This document shows positions 30,577-41,286 of a stretch of 64,000 nt of DNA, one piece after another. The stretch is taken from NCBI GenBank assembly GCA_000223315.2, contig AFUS01000005.1, positions 310,001 through 374,000 of the forward strand, given 5' to 3'. Numbering within the stretch: the first letter of the stretch is position 1; every line of letters starts with the position of its first letter. Made by a program: the position numbers and the translations under genes. The stretch is from Parvimonas sp. oral taxon 393 str. F0440. Lineage in GTDB: Bacteria > Bacillota > Clostridia > Tissierellales > Peptoniphilaceae. The notes under the pieces are model-generated. The model worked only from the letters and a program-made list of their open reading frames with translations. It made no database searches and was not told the origin of the DNA.

Positions 30577-31320
30577 TTATTCTACATCTAAATCTTCCGG
30601 TATTTCCCAATTATGATAAACATTTTGAACATCATCATTATCTTCAAGTTGATCTATCATCTTAACCATTTTCTTTATATTTTCAGGATTTGTAATTTGT
30701 GAATTGTTGCTTGGAACGTATTCTAAATCACAAGCACTAAAAGTATATCCTTTTTCTTGTAGTGCATCTCTTAAAGTAATGAAGTCTGCAACTTCTGAAT
30801 ATACTGTATAAACTTCTTCATCAGATTCAAAATCACTAGCTCCATTTTCTAGAGCAAAGTCCATTAAATCATCTTCTTCAGCTTGTTCTCTTGTAATAAC
30901 AATAACCCCTTTTTTCTCAAACATAAATAAAACTGAACCATTTTGTCCCAGATTTCCACCATGTTTATCAAAAGCATGTCTTACATCTGCAGCAGTTCTA
31001 TTTCTGTTATCTGTTAAACATTCAACTACAACCGCAATACCTTCCGGACCATATCCTTCATAGATTATAGTTTCATAGTTGCTTGCATCTCCATCCCCGG
31101 CACCTTTTTTTAATGCCCTTTCAATATTATCGTTAGGCATATTTTCAGCTTTAGCTTTTTCTATGGCAGTTTTTAAAGCGGGATTGTATTCAGGATCTGC
31201 TCCACCCTCTTTAACTGCAACAATTATATATCTAGCAAGTTTTGTAAAAATTTTACCCCTTCTTGCATCTTCTTTTCCTTTTTTATGTTTAATCGTACTC
31301 CATTTATTATGTCCTGACAT
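30577..31320 (-). CDS. yebC: YebC/PmpR-family protein
   Basis: 247 residues, intact. It has MSGHNKWSTIKHKKGKEDA, YEGYGPEGIAV and the acidic C-terminus of the family. Members are reported as transcription regulators or, more recently, translation factors helping proline-rich stalls. It lies between nadE and lit. Confidence 0.93.
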   Translation of the reverse strand: MSGHNKWSTIKHKKGKEDARRGKIFTKLARYIIVAVKEGGADPEYNPALKTAIEKAKAENMPNDNIERALKKGAGDGDASNYETIIYEGYGPEGIAVVVECLTDNRNRTAADVRHAFDKHGGNLGQNGSVLFMFEKKGVIVITREQAEEDDLMDFALENGASDFESDEEVYTVYSEVADFITLRDALQEKGYTFSACDLEYVPSNNSQITNPENIKKMVKMIDQLEDNDDVQNVYHNWEIPEDLDVE

Positions 31321-31322
31321 AA

Positions 31323-32029
31323 TTACCTCCTAAATCCTTTAGCAAAATTTCTCTTGTGTTCAGAAAATTTTACCATCTTTTTTATTTTCTCTTCTATATT
31401 TTTATCTAATTTTTCATTATTTATAAATTTCTCTAAATCATCATAGGAAAATCCCATTTCATCTTCATCAGTTTGATTTTCAAAAAGTCCTGCACTTGGA
31501 GGCTTTTGAATTATTTTATCGGGAACACCCAAAAATCTTGCAAGTTCATAAATTTCCTTCTTTGTAAAATCCACAAGTGGCATAAGATCAGAACCACTAT
31601 CCCCGTATTTAGTAAAATATCCAACAGTAAATTCTGATTTATTACTTGTTCCAACAACCAAATATTTTTTAATTGTCCATAATAATACAAGGTTGTCATT
31701 CTAAGTCTCGGCTTAACATTTGCATAAGCCATTAGATTATCTCCTTTTTCAACGGAATCTGTAAAAATGGAATATGTTTTAGACAAGTCTACTTTAATTG
31801 CATTAAGTTTAAATTTATCAATAACCAACTTAGCATCTTTTTCGTCTTCTTCAGAACTGTTTATCGGCATCATTATAGCTAAAGATTCATCATTAAAGGC
31901 TAGTTTTGAAAGTGCAGCAATAACAGCTGAATCAACCCCTCCACTTAGTCCATAAACTATTCCTTTGCAATTAGCTTCTTTTACAGAACTTCTGAGCCAT
32001 TCAACAAGTTTATCAACAACTTCTCTCAT
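31323..32029 (-). CDS. nadE: NH3-dependent NAD synthetase NadE, one frameshift
   Basis: PP-loop GLSGGVDSAV is near residue 28. The frame breaks in a six-A run (plus T 31665-31670); one extra A gives YYGQLKKYLVVGTSNKSEF and TKYGDSGSDLMPL, for 235 residues. It amidates nicotinic acid adenine dinucleotide with ammonia. There is no glutaminase domain. AAGGAGG precedes ATG 32029. Confidence 0.94.
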
Positions 32030-32122
32030 AATACACCTCCTTATAATCTTTATTATTTAAAATTAATATCAATCTAATTTTTAATTTTATGCAATTTTTA
32101 AAAATAGCGCAAAACTGTAATT

Positions 32123-32131
32123 ATTATATCA
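32123..32131 (-). promoter_or_regulatory. Extended -10 promoter for nadE-yebC-lit-lgt
   Basis: TGATATAAT on the minus strand matches the extended -10 consensus; no clear -35 is seen at 17 bases. The leader to ATG 32029 is about 90 bases. Confidence 0.5.
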
Positions 32132-32156
32132 AAATTAAGAAAAATTTCTACAAAAT

Positions 32157-32188
32157 AAATAAAAAAGCTATGATTTAATTCATAGCTT
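32157..32188 (-). terminator. Terminator containing the licD stop codon
   Basis: A 9-bp stem AAGCTATGA/TCATAGCTT is followed by a T-rich tract; TGA at 32180-32182 is inside the stem. Confidence 0.85.
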
Positions 32189-33076
32189 AATTTTTTCCTG
32201 ATATTCTCTAAAACTTTTATTTACATCTGCAAGATGGAAATTATGATGATTTTCTCTTTGATCCACTGGTGGTAATTTCATATAATCTCCATATAAAACT
32301 TTTAAATATTCATCATATTTTTCGGGAGCATTGACTTTTAAATTTTCAAAATCAACCTTTACTCCCTTTCCTAAAAACTCTCTCTTAAAAGGCGATATAT
32401 AAAAATTATCAACCAAACAAGCAACATATTCACAGTCTTCAAATTTTGGATTATCTTTTGGAACAGACATTTTTGAAAGATCTGTTTTTAGTTTGTTCGG
32501 TATTGTCTCACCAATTTTATATGCCAATTTTTTTCCAAAACCGCTTATAGCATTTGAAAAAGCATTAGTATCCGCTTCTTCAAATACAGGCTTTTCCTTT
32601 ACCCTTAAATCTAGAACTTTATTTTGTCCTTTAATATATCCATCAAGAGGAAAAACATCTATAAATACTCCATGATTTATATCTACATCAATTACATGCT
32701 TTTCAAAAAGCGTAGTATCACTATCACGAAGTTTTGCAAAATTCAAAGCATAATTAGGATCAGAAGTCATTGTTTGAATAAAATAATTTTCAGGTAAATA
32801 CTTACTTCCGTCTCTCACAAATTTGTCATAATCTTCCCTTGGCATACAAACATCAATATCATCATCCCATGGAATGAAACCTTTATGTCTAATTGCACCA
32901 AGTAAAGTTCCAAATCCAATATAATAAGTTAAATCCATTCTTTCACAACAAGAAACAAAATTTTCTAAAATTTCCAACTGCTTCTCTTTCAATGATTCAA
33001 AATCTATATCAAATTTAGCTTTTTTATATTCACTTTTCATTTTCCAAGTATTTTGTGAATCAAATTTAAAAATCAT
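32180..33076 (-). CDS. LicD-family phosphotransferase
   Basis: 298 residues. GFGTLLGAIRHKGFIPWDDD is the LicD nucleotidyltransferase signature, with INHGVFIDVFPLDG further on and YLKVLYGDYMKLPP near the end. LicD proteins add phosphorylcholine or other phospho-groups to surface glycans. The ATG overlaps the stop of the transporter gene (TAATG), so the two are coupled. Cytoplasmic; no signal peptide. Confidence 0.88.
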   Translation of the reverse strand: MIFKFDSQNTWKMKSEYKKAKFDIDFESLKEKQLEILENFVSCCERMDLTYYIGFGTLLGAIRHKGFIPWDDDIDVCMPREDYDKFVRDGSKYLPENYFIQTMTSDPNYALNFAKLRDSDTTLFEKHVIDVDINHGVFIDVFPLDGYIKGQNKVLDLRVKEKPVFEEADTNAFSNAISGFGKKLAYKIGETIPNKLKTDLSKMSVPKDNPKFEDCEYVACLVDNFYISPFKREFLGKGVKVDFENLKVNAPEKYDEYLKVLYGDYMKLPPVDQRENHHNFHLADVNKSFREYQEKIKL

Positions 33077-34296
33077 TATTTTTCTTCCTTTGGTAATTGT
33101 AACATTATTATATAACCTATAACAAATAGTGGAATTATACCAAGAATTGAATATCTAGGATTATGTGTTATTGTAGTTATTAAACTCATAATAAATGGTC
33201 CTACTATAGCGGCAAATTTCCCGAATATATTATAGAATCCAAAAAATTCATTTGCATTTTCTTTTGGAATTATCTTTGCATAATAACTTCTACTCAACGC
33301 TTGAATTCCACCTTGAGCTGATGCTATAAGTGTTGATAATACAAAAACATGAATTAAATCAGTCATAAAATATGCAAATATTACACAAATCATATATGTC
33401 AAAATACCAACTTTAATCATATTCCTAGTTCCAAATTTATCAGCTAATCTTCCATAAACAATAGCGAAAGGAAAAGCAACTATTTGAACATAAATTAAAA
33501 TTCCTAAAAGCACAAGTGTATTAAACTTATCTGCATCTAAAACAGATGTAGCATAAGGTATAACCATCTTTATGATAGTATCTACTCCATCTATATAAAG
33601 GAAGTAAGAACATAAAAATATAACAACAACCTTATTCTTTTTAATATCTTTTAATGTGTGGAAAATTGTTGAAAAACTTTCCTTAACCGGATTAGGAACA
33701 GGTTCAACTCCATATACTTGATCAACATTTTTATACATTGGAATTGTAAGTGCTAACCACCAAAGAGATGTTATAACAAAACCAATTTGATATCCTAAAG
33801 GATTTTGCATCCCAAAAATCAAAACAGCTCCCAAACAAAACATAAAAGGTATTACACTTGCTATGTATCCGTACGCAAATCCTGCTGTACTAATTTTATC
33901 CATTCTCTCATCATTAGTTACATCAACTAAAAATGCATCATAAAAAATATTAGATCCTGCAAAAGTTACACTTCCTAAAATAAAAAAAGCCATCAATAAA
34001 GGCAATCCGAACTGTCCTGCAAAAGATAAGAACAATGTCGAAAAAATTGCAATAATTGAAAATAATGTAAATAATTTTTTCTTCATACCTTTAAAATCAG
34101 CTATAGTTCCAAGTACCGGACTTAAAATAGCTATAATAATACTGGCAAATGAATTGTAATATCCTAAATTCATTTCATTTCCACCGACCATTCCGAAATA
34201 AATCGGGAACAAGGCAGTAGTAATCGCCATAGAATAAGCAGAATTTGCACAATCATATAAAATCCAGCTCAATTCTTTCTTTGAATAACCGAACAT
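33076..34296 (-). CDS. UMF1-family MFS transporter
   Basis: 406 residues, about 12 helices. The start, FGYSKKELSWILYDCANSAY, is typical of the UMF1/Atg22-like branch; TIADFKG and GRLADKFGTRN are the MFS A-motif loops. Substrate unknown; coupling with licD suggests a role with its substrate or product (inference). Confidence 0.85.
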   Translation of the reverse strand: MFGYSKKELSWILYDCANSAYSMAITTALFPIYFGMVGGNEMNLGYYNSFASIIIAILSPVLGTIADFKGMKKKLFTLFSIIAIFSTLFLSFAGQFGLPLLMAFFILGSVTFAGSNIFYDAFLVDVTNDERMDKISTAGFAYGYIASVIPFMFCLGAVLIFGMQNPLGYQIGFVITSLWWLALTIPMYKNVDQVYGVEPVPNPVKESFSTIFHTLKDIKKNKVVVIFLCSYFLYIDGVDTIIKMVIPYATSVLDADKFNTLVLLGILIYVQIVAFPFAIVYGRLADKFGTRNMIKVGILTYMICVIFAYFMTDLIHVFVLSTLIASAQGGIQALSRSYYAKIIPKENANEFFGFYNIFGKFAAIVGPFIMSLITTITHNPRYSILGIIPLFVIGYIIMLQLPKEEK

Positions 34297-34445
34297 ATTT
34301 TTCCTCCAAATAATATAATAACAAAAAATTAATTTAAGCTATATTTTACTTCAAAATTTACCAAAAACATAAAATGTAGCATTATGACCGACCTATTACC
34401 ATATTCATAATTAAAATCATATATTATTAATTTTTTAGCAAAGCT

Positions 34446-34474
34446 ATTATATCATATTTAAAAACGATTGTCCA
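34446..34474 (-). promoter_or_regulatory. Promoter for the UMF1 transporter and licD
   Basis: TGGACA, 17 bases, TATAAT on the minus strand, with TGA before the -10 (extended). The leader to ATG 34296 is about 140 bases and shows no structure I recognise. Confidence 0.75.
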
Positions 34475-34544
34475 TTGTTCATACTAATTACTAAACTTTT
34501 AAATAAAGTAATTTCAAAACTTTTAAAATACAAATATATAAAAC

Positions 34545-34576
34545 AAAAAAGAGAAGAAATCACAAAATTTCTTCTC
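34545..34576 (-). terminator. Terminator after the 3D-domain gene
   Basis: A perfect 10-bp stem GAGAAGAAAT/ATTTCTTCTC is followed by six T on the minus strand. Confidence 0.92.
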
Positions 34577-34592
34577 TTCCATTTATACTTAA

Positions 34593-36098
34593 TTATTTTA
34601 AAATATAAACTTTTACATTTCTTCTTCCAAAAGCATTTGCTTGTGCTTTATTAGTAAAACAAAGATCTATTCTATTTCCTTTTATAGCTCCACCTGTATC
34701 TTCTGCAACAGCATAACCATAACCTTCAATATACAACTTAGTTCCTAAAGGAATAACTCTTGGATCTACTGCTACAACTCCATATCTAAGAGGAGTCCCT
34801 AATCTTGTTGTACTGTAACCACCATTTTCAGAAGGATCGTCAGTATATGAAGTAGCATTCATAACTAGAACTTTACTGTATTCAAAACTTCCGTCACTAC
34901 TTTTACTACTTGATGATTCATCATTAGACTTTTCTGTTACATTTTTTTCCTCTTCTTTTGGAACTATTTTACCGTCAACTAATTTTTCATTTGATTTTAC
35001 TGTAACTTTTTCTGAAACTGAATTTTCAGCTTTTTTATCTGAATTTGAATCTGATACAGTAATTTCACCTTTATCCTTATTGACTTCAAATCCCGTAACT
35101 TCTTCTTTATTTACTGATGATAATAAAGATCTAAAGTTTACAAATTTACCCAACTCATCAGTTGATACATAATGTAAATTTTTACTTCCAGATTCAGAAA
35201 TTAGTCTTTCAACATCTAAATTCATAGATTTTGAATCCATTACTAAATACTCATATCCACTCTTATCAGCTAAAATATAAGAACTTAACATATCAGTTAA
35301 ATTTTTATTTTCTGATAAAACAACATTTTCGTTTTTTCTTAATGAGTATCTATCTTTAAATATTTTCAATAAATCTTTTCCATCTAAAGAATAACTCTTT
35401 ATTTCTTTTTTATCTTTTTCAGATAAATCATATATTTTTGCTTTTGCCTCATTTGATAGAGATTCAACTCCATCGTAGAAGTATATATTTTTTCCATTTT
35501 TAACTTCTGAAATGATATTTTCATCAATTTGTTTTGTTGAATCATAAATATACAAATTCATATTATATATTCTTGCATAATGAACAGCACCCAAAATATC
35601 AGAATCATTTCCGGAATCAACAGCCAAAAGATCACGATTACCTAAAAATTTATTTACATGATAATTCGTATCCTCAGGATTGTCCGAACCAATTCTGTTA
35701 AACTTGATACCTAAATCATTAAGAATATCATCTGAAATTGAACTTTTATCTCCAACAACATACACTTGCTCACTGTTTTTTAAAATAGCCTTAGAAGTAT
35801 CATCAATATTATTATCCTTAACAGGAATAACAACTCCGCCCTTATCTAATGAAAGCAAACCTGCCAAACTGAAGCTAATTTTGTCGTCTATATTAACTAC
35901 ATAAGATATTTTAGATGCACTACCTTTAGTGTTATCTAAAATTCTGTTGTTTACTTTTTCAATAGTTTTAGTTTCGGATTCTGATGAAATTACAAAACCT
36001 TTAACCTTTTCGTCTGCAAGTGATTTAGATGAAAATCCAGAAAATGTAGCATAAATACACAAACATGCTAAAACACTTCTAAATATTGCCCTTTTCAA
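34593..36098 (-). CDS. Secreted cell-wall protein with CWB2-like region and C-terminal 3D domain
   Basis: 501 residues. An N-terminal signal peptide (cleavage probably near SLADEK, residue 29) leads into a region resembling cell-wall-binding repeat 2 (about 35-330; ISFSLAGLL, VYVVGDKSSISDDI). A Ser/Lys/Glu linker follows, then a 3D domain (about 412-501) with its three Asp in VVAVDP, AEDTGG and RIDLCF. 3D domains act as lytic transglycosylase-type wall hydrolases. The start is TTG 36098 with AAGGAGTG upstream; no ATG fits. Confidence 0.85.
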   Translation of the reverse strand: MKRAIFRSVLACLCIYATFSGFSSKSLADEKVKGFVISSESETKTIEKVNNRILDNTKGSASKISYVVNIDDKISFSLAGLLSLDKGGVVIPVKDNNIDDTSKAILKNSEQVYVVGDKSSISDDILNDLGIKFNRIGSDNPEDTNYHVNKFLGNRDLLAVDSGNDSDILGAVHYARIYNMNLYIYDSTKQIDENIISEVKNGKNIYFYDGVESLSNEAKAKIYDLSEKDKKEIKSYSLDGKDLLKIFKDRYSLRKNENVVLSENKNLTDMLSSYILADKSGYEYLVMDSKSMNLDVERLISESGSKNLHYVSTDELGKFVNFRSLLSSVNKEEVTGFEVNKDKGEITVSDSNSDKKAENSVSEKVTVKSNEKLVDGKIVPKEEEKNVTEKSNDESSSSKSSDGSFEYSKVLVMNATSYTDDPSENGGYSTTRLGTPLRYGVVAVDPRVIPLGTKLYIEGYGYAVAEDTGGAIKGNRIDLCFTNKAQANAFGRRNVKVYILK

Positions 36099-36121
36099 AT
36101 AATCACTCCTTAATTAAATTA

Positions 36122-36147
36122 ATCAGGTCAATTAGCTTTAACCTGAT
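36122..36147 (-). promoter_or_regulatory. Inverted repeat at the 5' end of the 3D-gene transcript
   Basis: ATCAGGTTAA pairs with TTGACCTGAT (one G-U in RNA) around AGCTAA. It starts within a few bases of the expected transcription start, so it is either an operator or a 5' stabilising hairpin. Confidence 0.5.
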
Positions 36148-36153
36148 AATAGA

Positions 36154-36182
36154 ATTATAATGATTTTGTATAAAATCGTCAA
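36154..36182 (-). promoter_or_regulatory. Promoter for the 3D-domain gene
   Basis: TTGACG, 17 bases, TATAAT on the minus strand: a near-consensus sigma-A promoter. Between it and eamA (36183-36385) I see only AT-rich sequence with small hairpins (for example TTTTCGA/TCGAAAA near 36332) that may end the eamA transcript. Confidence 0.85.
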
Positions 36183-36385
36183 TTTATTTAAATGTTTTTT
36201 AAAAAAATCATAAAAAACAAAAAATTAACAATGTTTTAAATCGGAGATTAGTATTTATAACTTTTTTGTAATTTTTTAAAATTCTAATTCCCTATTTTTC
36301 AAAGGTTACAGAATAGTTACAAAAAAAATCAAGATTTTCGAAAAAAATACTCGAAAATATTAAAAAAATGTAATATTTGCTGTTT

Positions 36386-37272
36386 TTAGGCTTTTTTCTC
36401 TTTGTTTTTCCTTGAATTTACTATATATGACATTAATGACATAGAGAAAATAAGGCTAATTCCAATTAAACTGTATATACTTACAGACTCTCCAAGTATT
36501 ACTTTTCCAAGAATTACAACAAATACAATTCCTAAGTAATTAAATATACTTACATCTGAAGCATTAGCATATTGATAACTAATAGTTAGTCCAAATTGCC
36601 CAACAGCTGATGCGACACCTATCAATATTAAATATATAAAAATTTTCAAATCCGGAATCATCAAATTTTTGAATATAAATGGAAAACTGAAAATAGTTGA
36701 AAATAATGAGAACACAAAAATTATAGTTTCAGTCCTTTCAGCTTTTCCAATTCTGGAAACACACATATATGCGATAGATGCACTAAGTGCAGAACTCATT
36801 GCAACCATCGCAGGAAATAATCTGGAATTAAATTGTGGTCTTACAACAAAAATAGCACCAATAAAAGAAAAAGTTAAAGTTAAAAATCTTTCTAGAGTAA
36901 ATTTTTCTTTAAATAAAAAACATGCAATCAACACTACAAAAATAGGGCTAGTTCTCTGCAATATTCCGGCATCTGCAACAACCATATTATTTATAGCATA
37001 AAATTAAAAATTACTCCCATATATCCGAAAGCTGATCTCATGAGAAGTAATTTCCTATTTCTTTTTTCACCCAAAAAGCTACTACCTCTTATAAGTATGT
37101 ATATAGCACAAATTATTAACATAACAAAATTTCGCATAAAAACTTGTTGCATAAGTGTAAATTTGCCTGATGTCAGCTTTACAAAAATTTGCATAAAACT
37201 AAAACCAAGCGTAGAAATAATCATAAAAATAATACCTAATTTTAAATTTTTATTTCTGGAATTTTCTACCAT
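36386..37272 (-). CDS. EamA/DMT-family exporter, one frameshift
   Basis: 295 residues after adding one T in the short run at plus A 37000-37003, which gives GVIFNFYAINNMVVADAGIL, the junction typical of this family. It has ten helices in two EamA repeats, with LGFSFMQIFVKL in the first and FNYLGIVFVVILGKVILGE in the second. It belongs to the drug/metabolite transporter superfamily; substrate unknown. ATG 37272 follows GGAGG. Confidence 0.85.
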
Positions 37273-37284
37273 AAAACCTCCTTT

Positions 37285-37315
37285 TCAAAAAATAAATGCC
37301 ACACAAGTGGCATTT
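37285..37315 (-). terminator. Terminator between gcvH and eamA
   Basis: A 9-bp stem AAATGCCAC/GTGGCATTT with a TTGT loop is followed by ATTTTTTG on the minus strand. Confidence 0.87.
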
Positions 37316-37340
37316 ATTAAAAATTAATTTTAAGAAATTA

Positions 37341-37712
37341 TTATAATGATGCTTCATAATCAGCGTCATTAGTTAATTTTTCTAATTCAGCTGGATTAGA
37401 CATTTCAATTTTGCAAACCCATGCAGCATAACAATCTTTGTTAATTTCACCTGGTTCATCGTCTAATAATTCATTAACTTCAACAATTTTTCCTGAAACA
37501 GGAGCATTAATATCACTTGCAGCTTTTACAGATTCTACAGATGCTAAAGAGTCACCTGCTTCAACTTCATCATCAACTTCTGGAAGTTCAACATAAACTA
37601 TATCTCCCAAGTGATCTTGTGCATAATCAGATAATCCAACTGTTGCAATATTTCCTTCAACTTTTACCCAATCATGATCTTCAGTATAAAGTAATCCTTT
37701 TTCTACTCTCAT
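37341..37712 (-). CDS. gcvH: Glycine cleavage H protein, standalone
   Basis: 123 residues from ATG 37712 behind AGGAGG (upstream in-frame ATG 37778 would read through that SD and is rejected). The lipoyl-lysine motif is SVESVKAAS, and DHDWVKVEGN and GDIVYVELPEV are conserved. gcvT/gcvP are not nearby. A lone H protein can serve lipoate relay as well as glycine cleavage. Confidence 0.93.
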   Translation of the reverse strand: MRVEKGLLYTEDHDWVKVEGNIATVGLSDYAQDHLGDIVYVELPEVDDEVEAGDSLASVESVKAASDINAPVSGKIVEVNELLDDEPGEINKDCYAAWVCKIEMSNPAELEKLTNDADYEASL

Positions 37713-37780
37713 TCTAATATACCTCCTAAAATTTTTACTATAACAACATATCCAACTATGTACTAATTTATTGGACATCT

Positions 37781-37797
37781 ACTATAAATATTATAGT
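37781..37797. promoter_or_regulatory. Palindrome downstream of the gcvH -10
   Basis: ACTATAA-ATA-TTATAGT is a perfect 7-bp inverted repeat about 8 bases past the -10, where a repressor would block initiation. Confidence 0.45.
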
Positions 37798-37805
37798 ATA
37801 CTTAA

Positions 37806-37834
37806 ATTATAGTGTAGTTTGCAAAAAATTTCAA
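37806..37834 (-). promoter_or_regulatory. gcvH promoter
   Basis: TTGAAA, 17 bases, TATAAT on the minus strand. Confidence 0.78.
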
Positions 37835-37960
37835 TACCTTTTATTACTTTTTTAGAACTTTTTTACAATTTATTCAATAAAATCGAAAATTTATTAAGTT
37901 TTGGTATTTAAAAATATTTTTTGCACCTAATTTCACATTAAATAAAAGATACTGATGATG

Positions 37961-38045
37961 TTAAGACTGTGAAATTATAACATAAATTCACACTTAAAAT
38001 TTTTACAATCTTAAAGCTAAGATATTGTAATAAAAATTTTTTATA
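37961..38045 (+). other. Two successive hairpins with a following T run upstream of guaB
   Basis: Hairpin 1: TTAAG..TGTGAA pairs with TTCACA CTTAA (37961-37997). Hairpin 2: TTACAAT..CTTA pairs with TAAG..ATTGTAA (38003-38030), followed by TAAAAATTTTTT. It may be an attenuator, a small RNA or chance structure in AT-rich DNA. Confidence 0.3.
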
Positions 38046-38130
38046 TTTTATTAATTCACAAGAATATTATTAAAATTTAGATTTTTTTACAGGAAAACTT
38101 TTATTTTTACATATTTTTTGCTTTTTACAA

Positions 38131-38158
38131 TTGATTTTTTTATAAATTGTTGTATAAC
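38131..38158 (+). promoter_or_regulatory. Candidate guaB promoter
   Basis: TTGATT, 16 bases, TATAAC. It is the best candidate in the region; the leader to ATG 38314 would be about 150 bases. Confidence 0.4.
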
Positions 38159-38289
38159 ATGTGTTAATATATTTTTTTAATAAATTTTGTGTAATTCAAT
38201 ATTTTTTAAATTTCAAAATTTTCAATTTTGAATATTTATATATTATAATTATTATTAAAATTTTTTAAAAATATGTTTAAATAAAATAA

Positions 38290-39775
<1,486 letters not shown>

Positions 39776-39779
39776 AGAA

Positions 39780-39811
39780 AAAGGCTATTCGTTTTAAAGC
39801 GAATAGCCTTT
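39780..39811. terminator. Bidirectional terminator shared by guaB and the kinase-like gene
   Basis: A perfect 12-bp stem AAAGGCTATTCG/CGAATAGCCTTT. T-rich sequence follows on both strands. The stop codon of the convergent gene (39794-39796) lies in the loop. Confidence 0.9.
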
Positions 39812-40720
39812 ATTATTTTTATAATCAGAATACCATTTAGGTATAATTGTTTTAAAATTTTCATAATTTTCAAAAGTCTTATAAAATCTTCTTTTCATTC
39901 CAAGAATTTCTTTTTCTCCAAATTTTTCAGCCCATTTAATTGAATACAAGGTATAACAAGCTACATAAATTGCTTGAATCTCCCAAAATTCATTCGGAAC
40001 ATCATCTTCAAAATATGAATCAATCTGTCCGACACAGTATGGAATACTAAATTCTATACCAAAACTTTCCAATTTATAAAATTCTTCATAAGAGTCGAAT
40101 ATTTCCCAACGATTAAAATCTATAACTCCTATCTCATTATTTTCCATTAAAATTAAATTTGAAGGGTGAAAATCTCCATGTAAATAAGAATAATTCCCAC
40201 AAATTTTATCTACATTTCTTTTAACATATTCAATAAAATTACTGTCATTTTCAACTCTCACATCAGATGACTCATATTTTTCTATTTTATCCAACAATTT
40301 TATTTTAAGGCTATCATCATAATTTTTGTCCTCAACTTTTAGACTGTGAATAGCTTTTAGAATTTTCCCCGCTTTTCTTCCAAGTAAATATTGTTCTTCG
40401 CTTGAAAGTTTTGGAAGCACATCACTTAAATCAACTCCGTTAATCCAAGATAAGAGCATATAAACATTCTTTTTATCATTACATATTCCAAAACTTATAG
40501 GCTTTGACATTTCAAAGCCTAGTTTAGAAAATTTTGAAATAACTTCATATTCTTTCTTTTTTTGTTCATAAAGAGAAATGTCAGATAATCTAAAAAGCAA
40601 ATACTCATCTTTATTTTTTAATTTTATCTTAAACTTTTCATCTTTAGAATATCCTTTATTTATTTTCTCAACACTTTCTACATCTTCCAGTTCTTTTATA
40701 TCTTTTAAAAATTCAAACAT
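39794..40720 (-). CDS. Aminoglycoside phosphotransferase-fold kinase
   Basis: 308 residues. YLHGDFHPSNLI is the catalytic loop and GVIDFNRWE the metal-binding Asp motif of the APH/choline kinase fold. An N-terminal lobe (KFKIKLKNKDEYLLFRLS) fits a kinase. Natural substrate is not predictable, and nothing here argues for antibiotic resistance. It is the last gene in the ribF-galE-MATE-DUF436 run; GGAGAATAT precedes ATG 40720. Confidence 0.82.
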   Translation of the reverse strand: MFEFLKDIKELEDVESVEKINKGYSKDEKFKIKLKNKDEYLLFRLSDISLYEQKKKEYEVISKFSKLGFEMSKPISFGICNDKKNVYMLLSWINGVDLSDVLPKLSSEEQYLLGRKAGKILKAIHSLKVEDKNYDDSLKIKLLDKIEKYESSDVRVENDSNFIEYVKRNVDKICGNYSYLHGDFHPSNLILMENNEIGVIDFNRWEIFDSYEEFYKLESFGIEFSIPYCVGQIDSYFEDDVPNEFWEIQAIYVACYTLYSIKWAEKFGEKEILGMKRRFYKTFENYENFKTIIPKWYSDYKNNKGYSL

Positions 40721-40735
40721 ATATTCTCCAATTAA

Positions 40736-41277
40736 TTATTGATAAACTGCTCTACTTCCTCCAATCAATTTCGGTCTAGAAGTTAATGCTGTTAAATGTG
40801 CATTTCCTATTTCTTTTATTGATAATCTTACCGGTATCTGAACAAATTTAACATGCATTCCGATTGATGTATCTCCTATATCAAGTCCTGCTTTTGCAAC
40901 TATTTTTTCTACAACCACAGGATTTTTAAATAATTCGTATGCAGAAGTAGCTACTCCACCACCTGCATTTTTTGTGGAACTACATTAACTATTTCAAAAT
41001 TATTTTTAATCGCAACTTCTTTTTCTATAACTATTGCTCTATTCAAATGTTCACAGCATTGAACAGCAAAATTAACTTTAATTTTATCTAACTTTTCTTT
41101 TATAGTTTCAACAATTAACTTTCCTACTTCAATATCAGTGTCTTTTCCTATATGTTTTCCTTTTACCTCACTTGTACTACAACCTAAAACAAAAATGTCT
41201 CCCTCTTCAAATTTAGCTTTTTCAATAAGTTCATCCATACAAACTTCTAAATCTTCTCTAATTTTACCTAAATCCAT
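40736..41277 (-). CDS. TIGR01440/DUF436 family protein, one frameshift
   Basis: 180 residues after adding one A to the six-A run (plus T 40968-40973), which yields [20 protein letters not shown], the family's Gly-rich loop. Other conserved parts are [16 protein letters not shown] and [11 protein letters not shown]. The family is conserved in Firmicutes without a settled function. ATG 41277 follows GGAGG. Confidence 0.82.
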
Positions 41278-41286
41278 AACGACCTC

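Noticed and set aside
36099-36385. c-di-AMP riboswitch upstream of the 3D-domain wall gene
   Set aside because: Such switches often precede wall-hydrolase genes, but the promoter lies only about 55 bases from the start codon and no conserved core is visible.
37713-37778. N-terminal extension of GcvH from ATG 37778
   Set aside because: The extension reads through the AGGAGG of the proper start, and the family begins near MRVEKGLLY.
39794-40720. Aminoglycoside resistance gene
   Set aside because: Only the generic APH/choline-kinase fold motifs are visible and it sits in a housekeeping operon.
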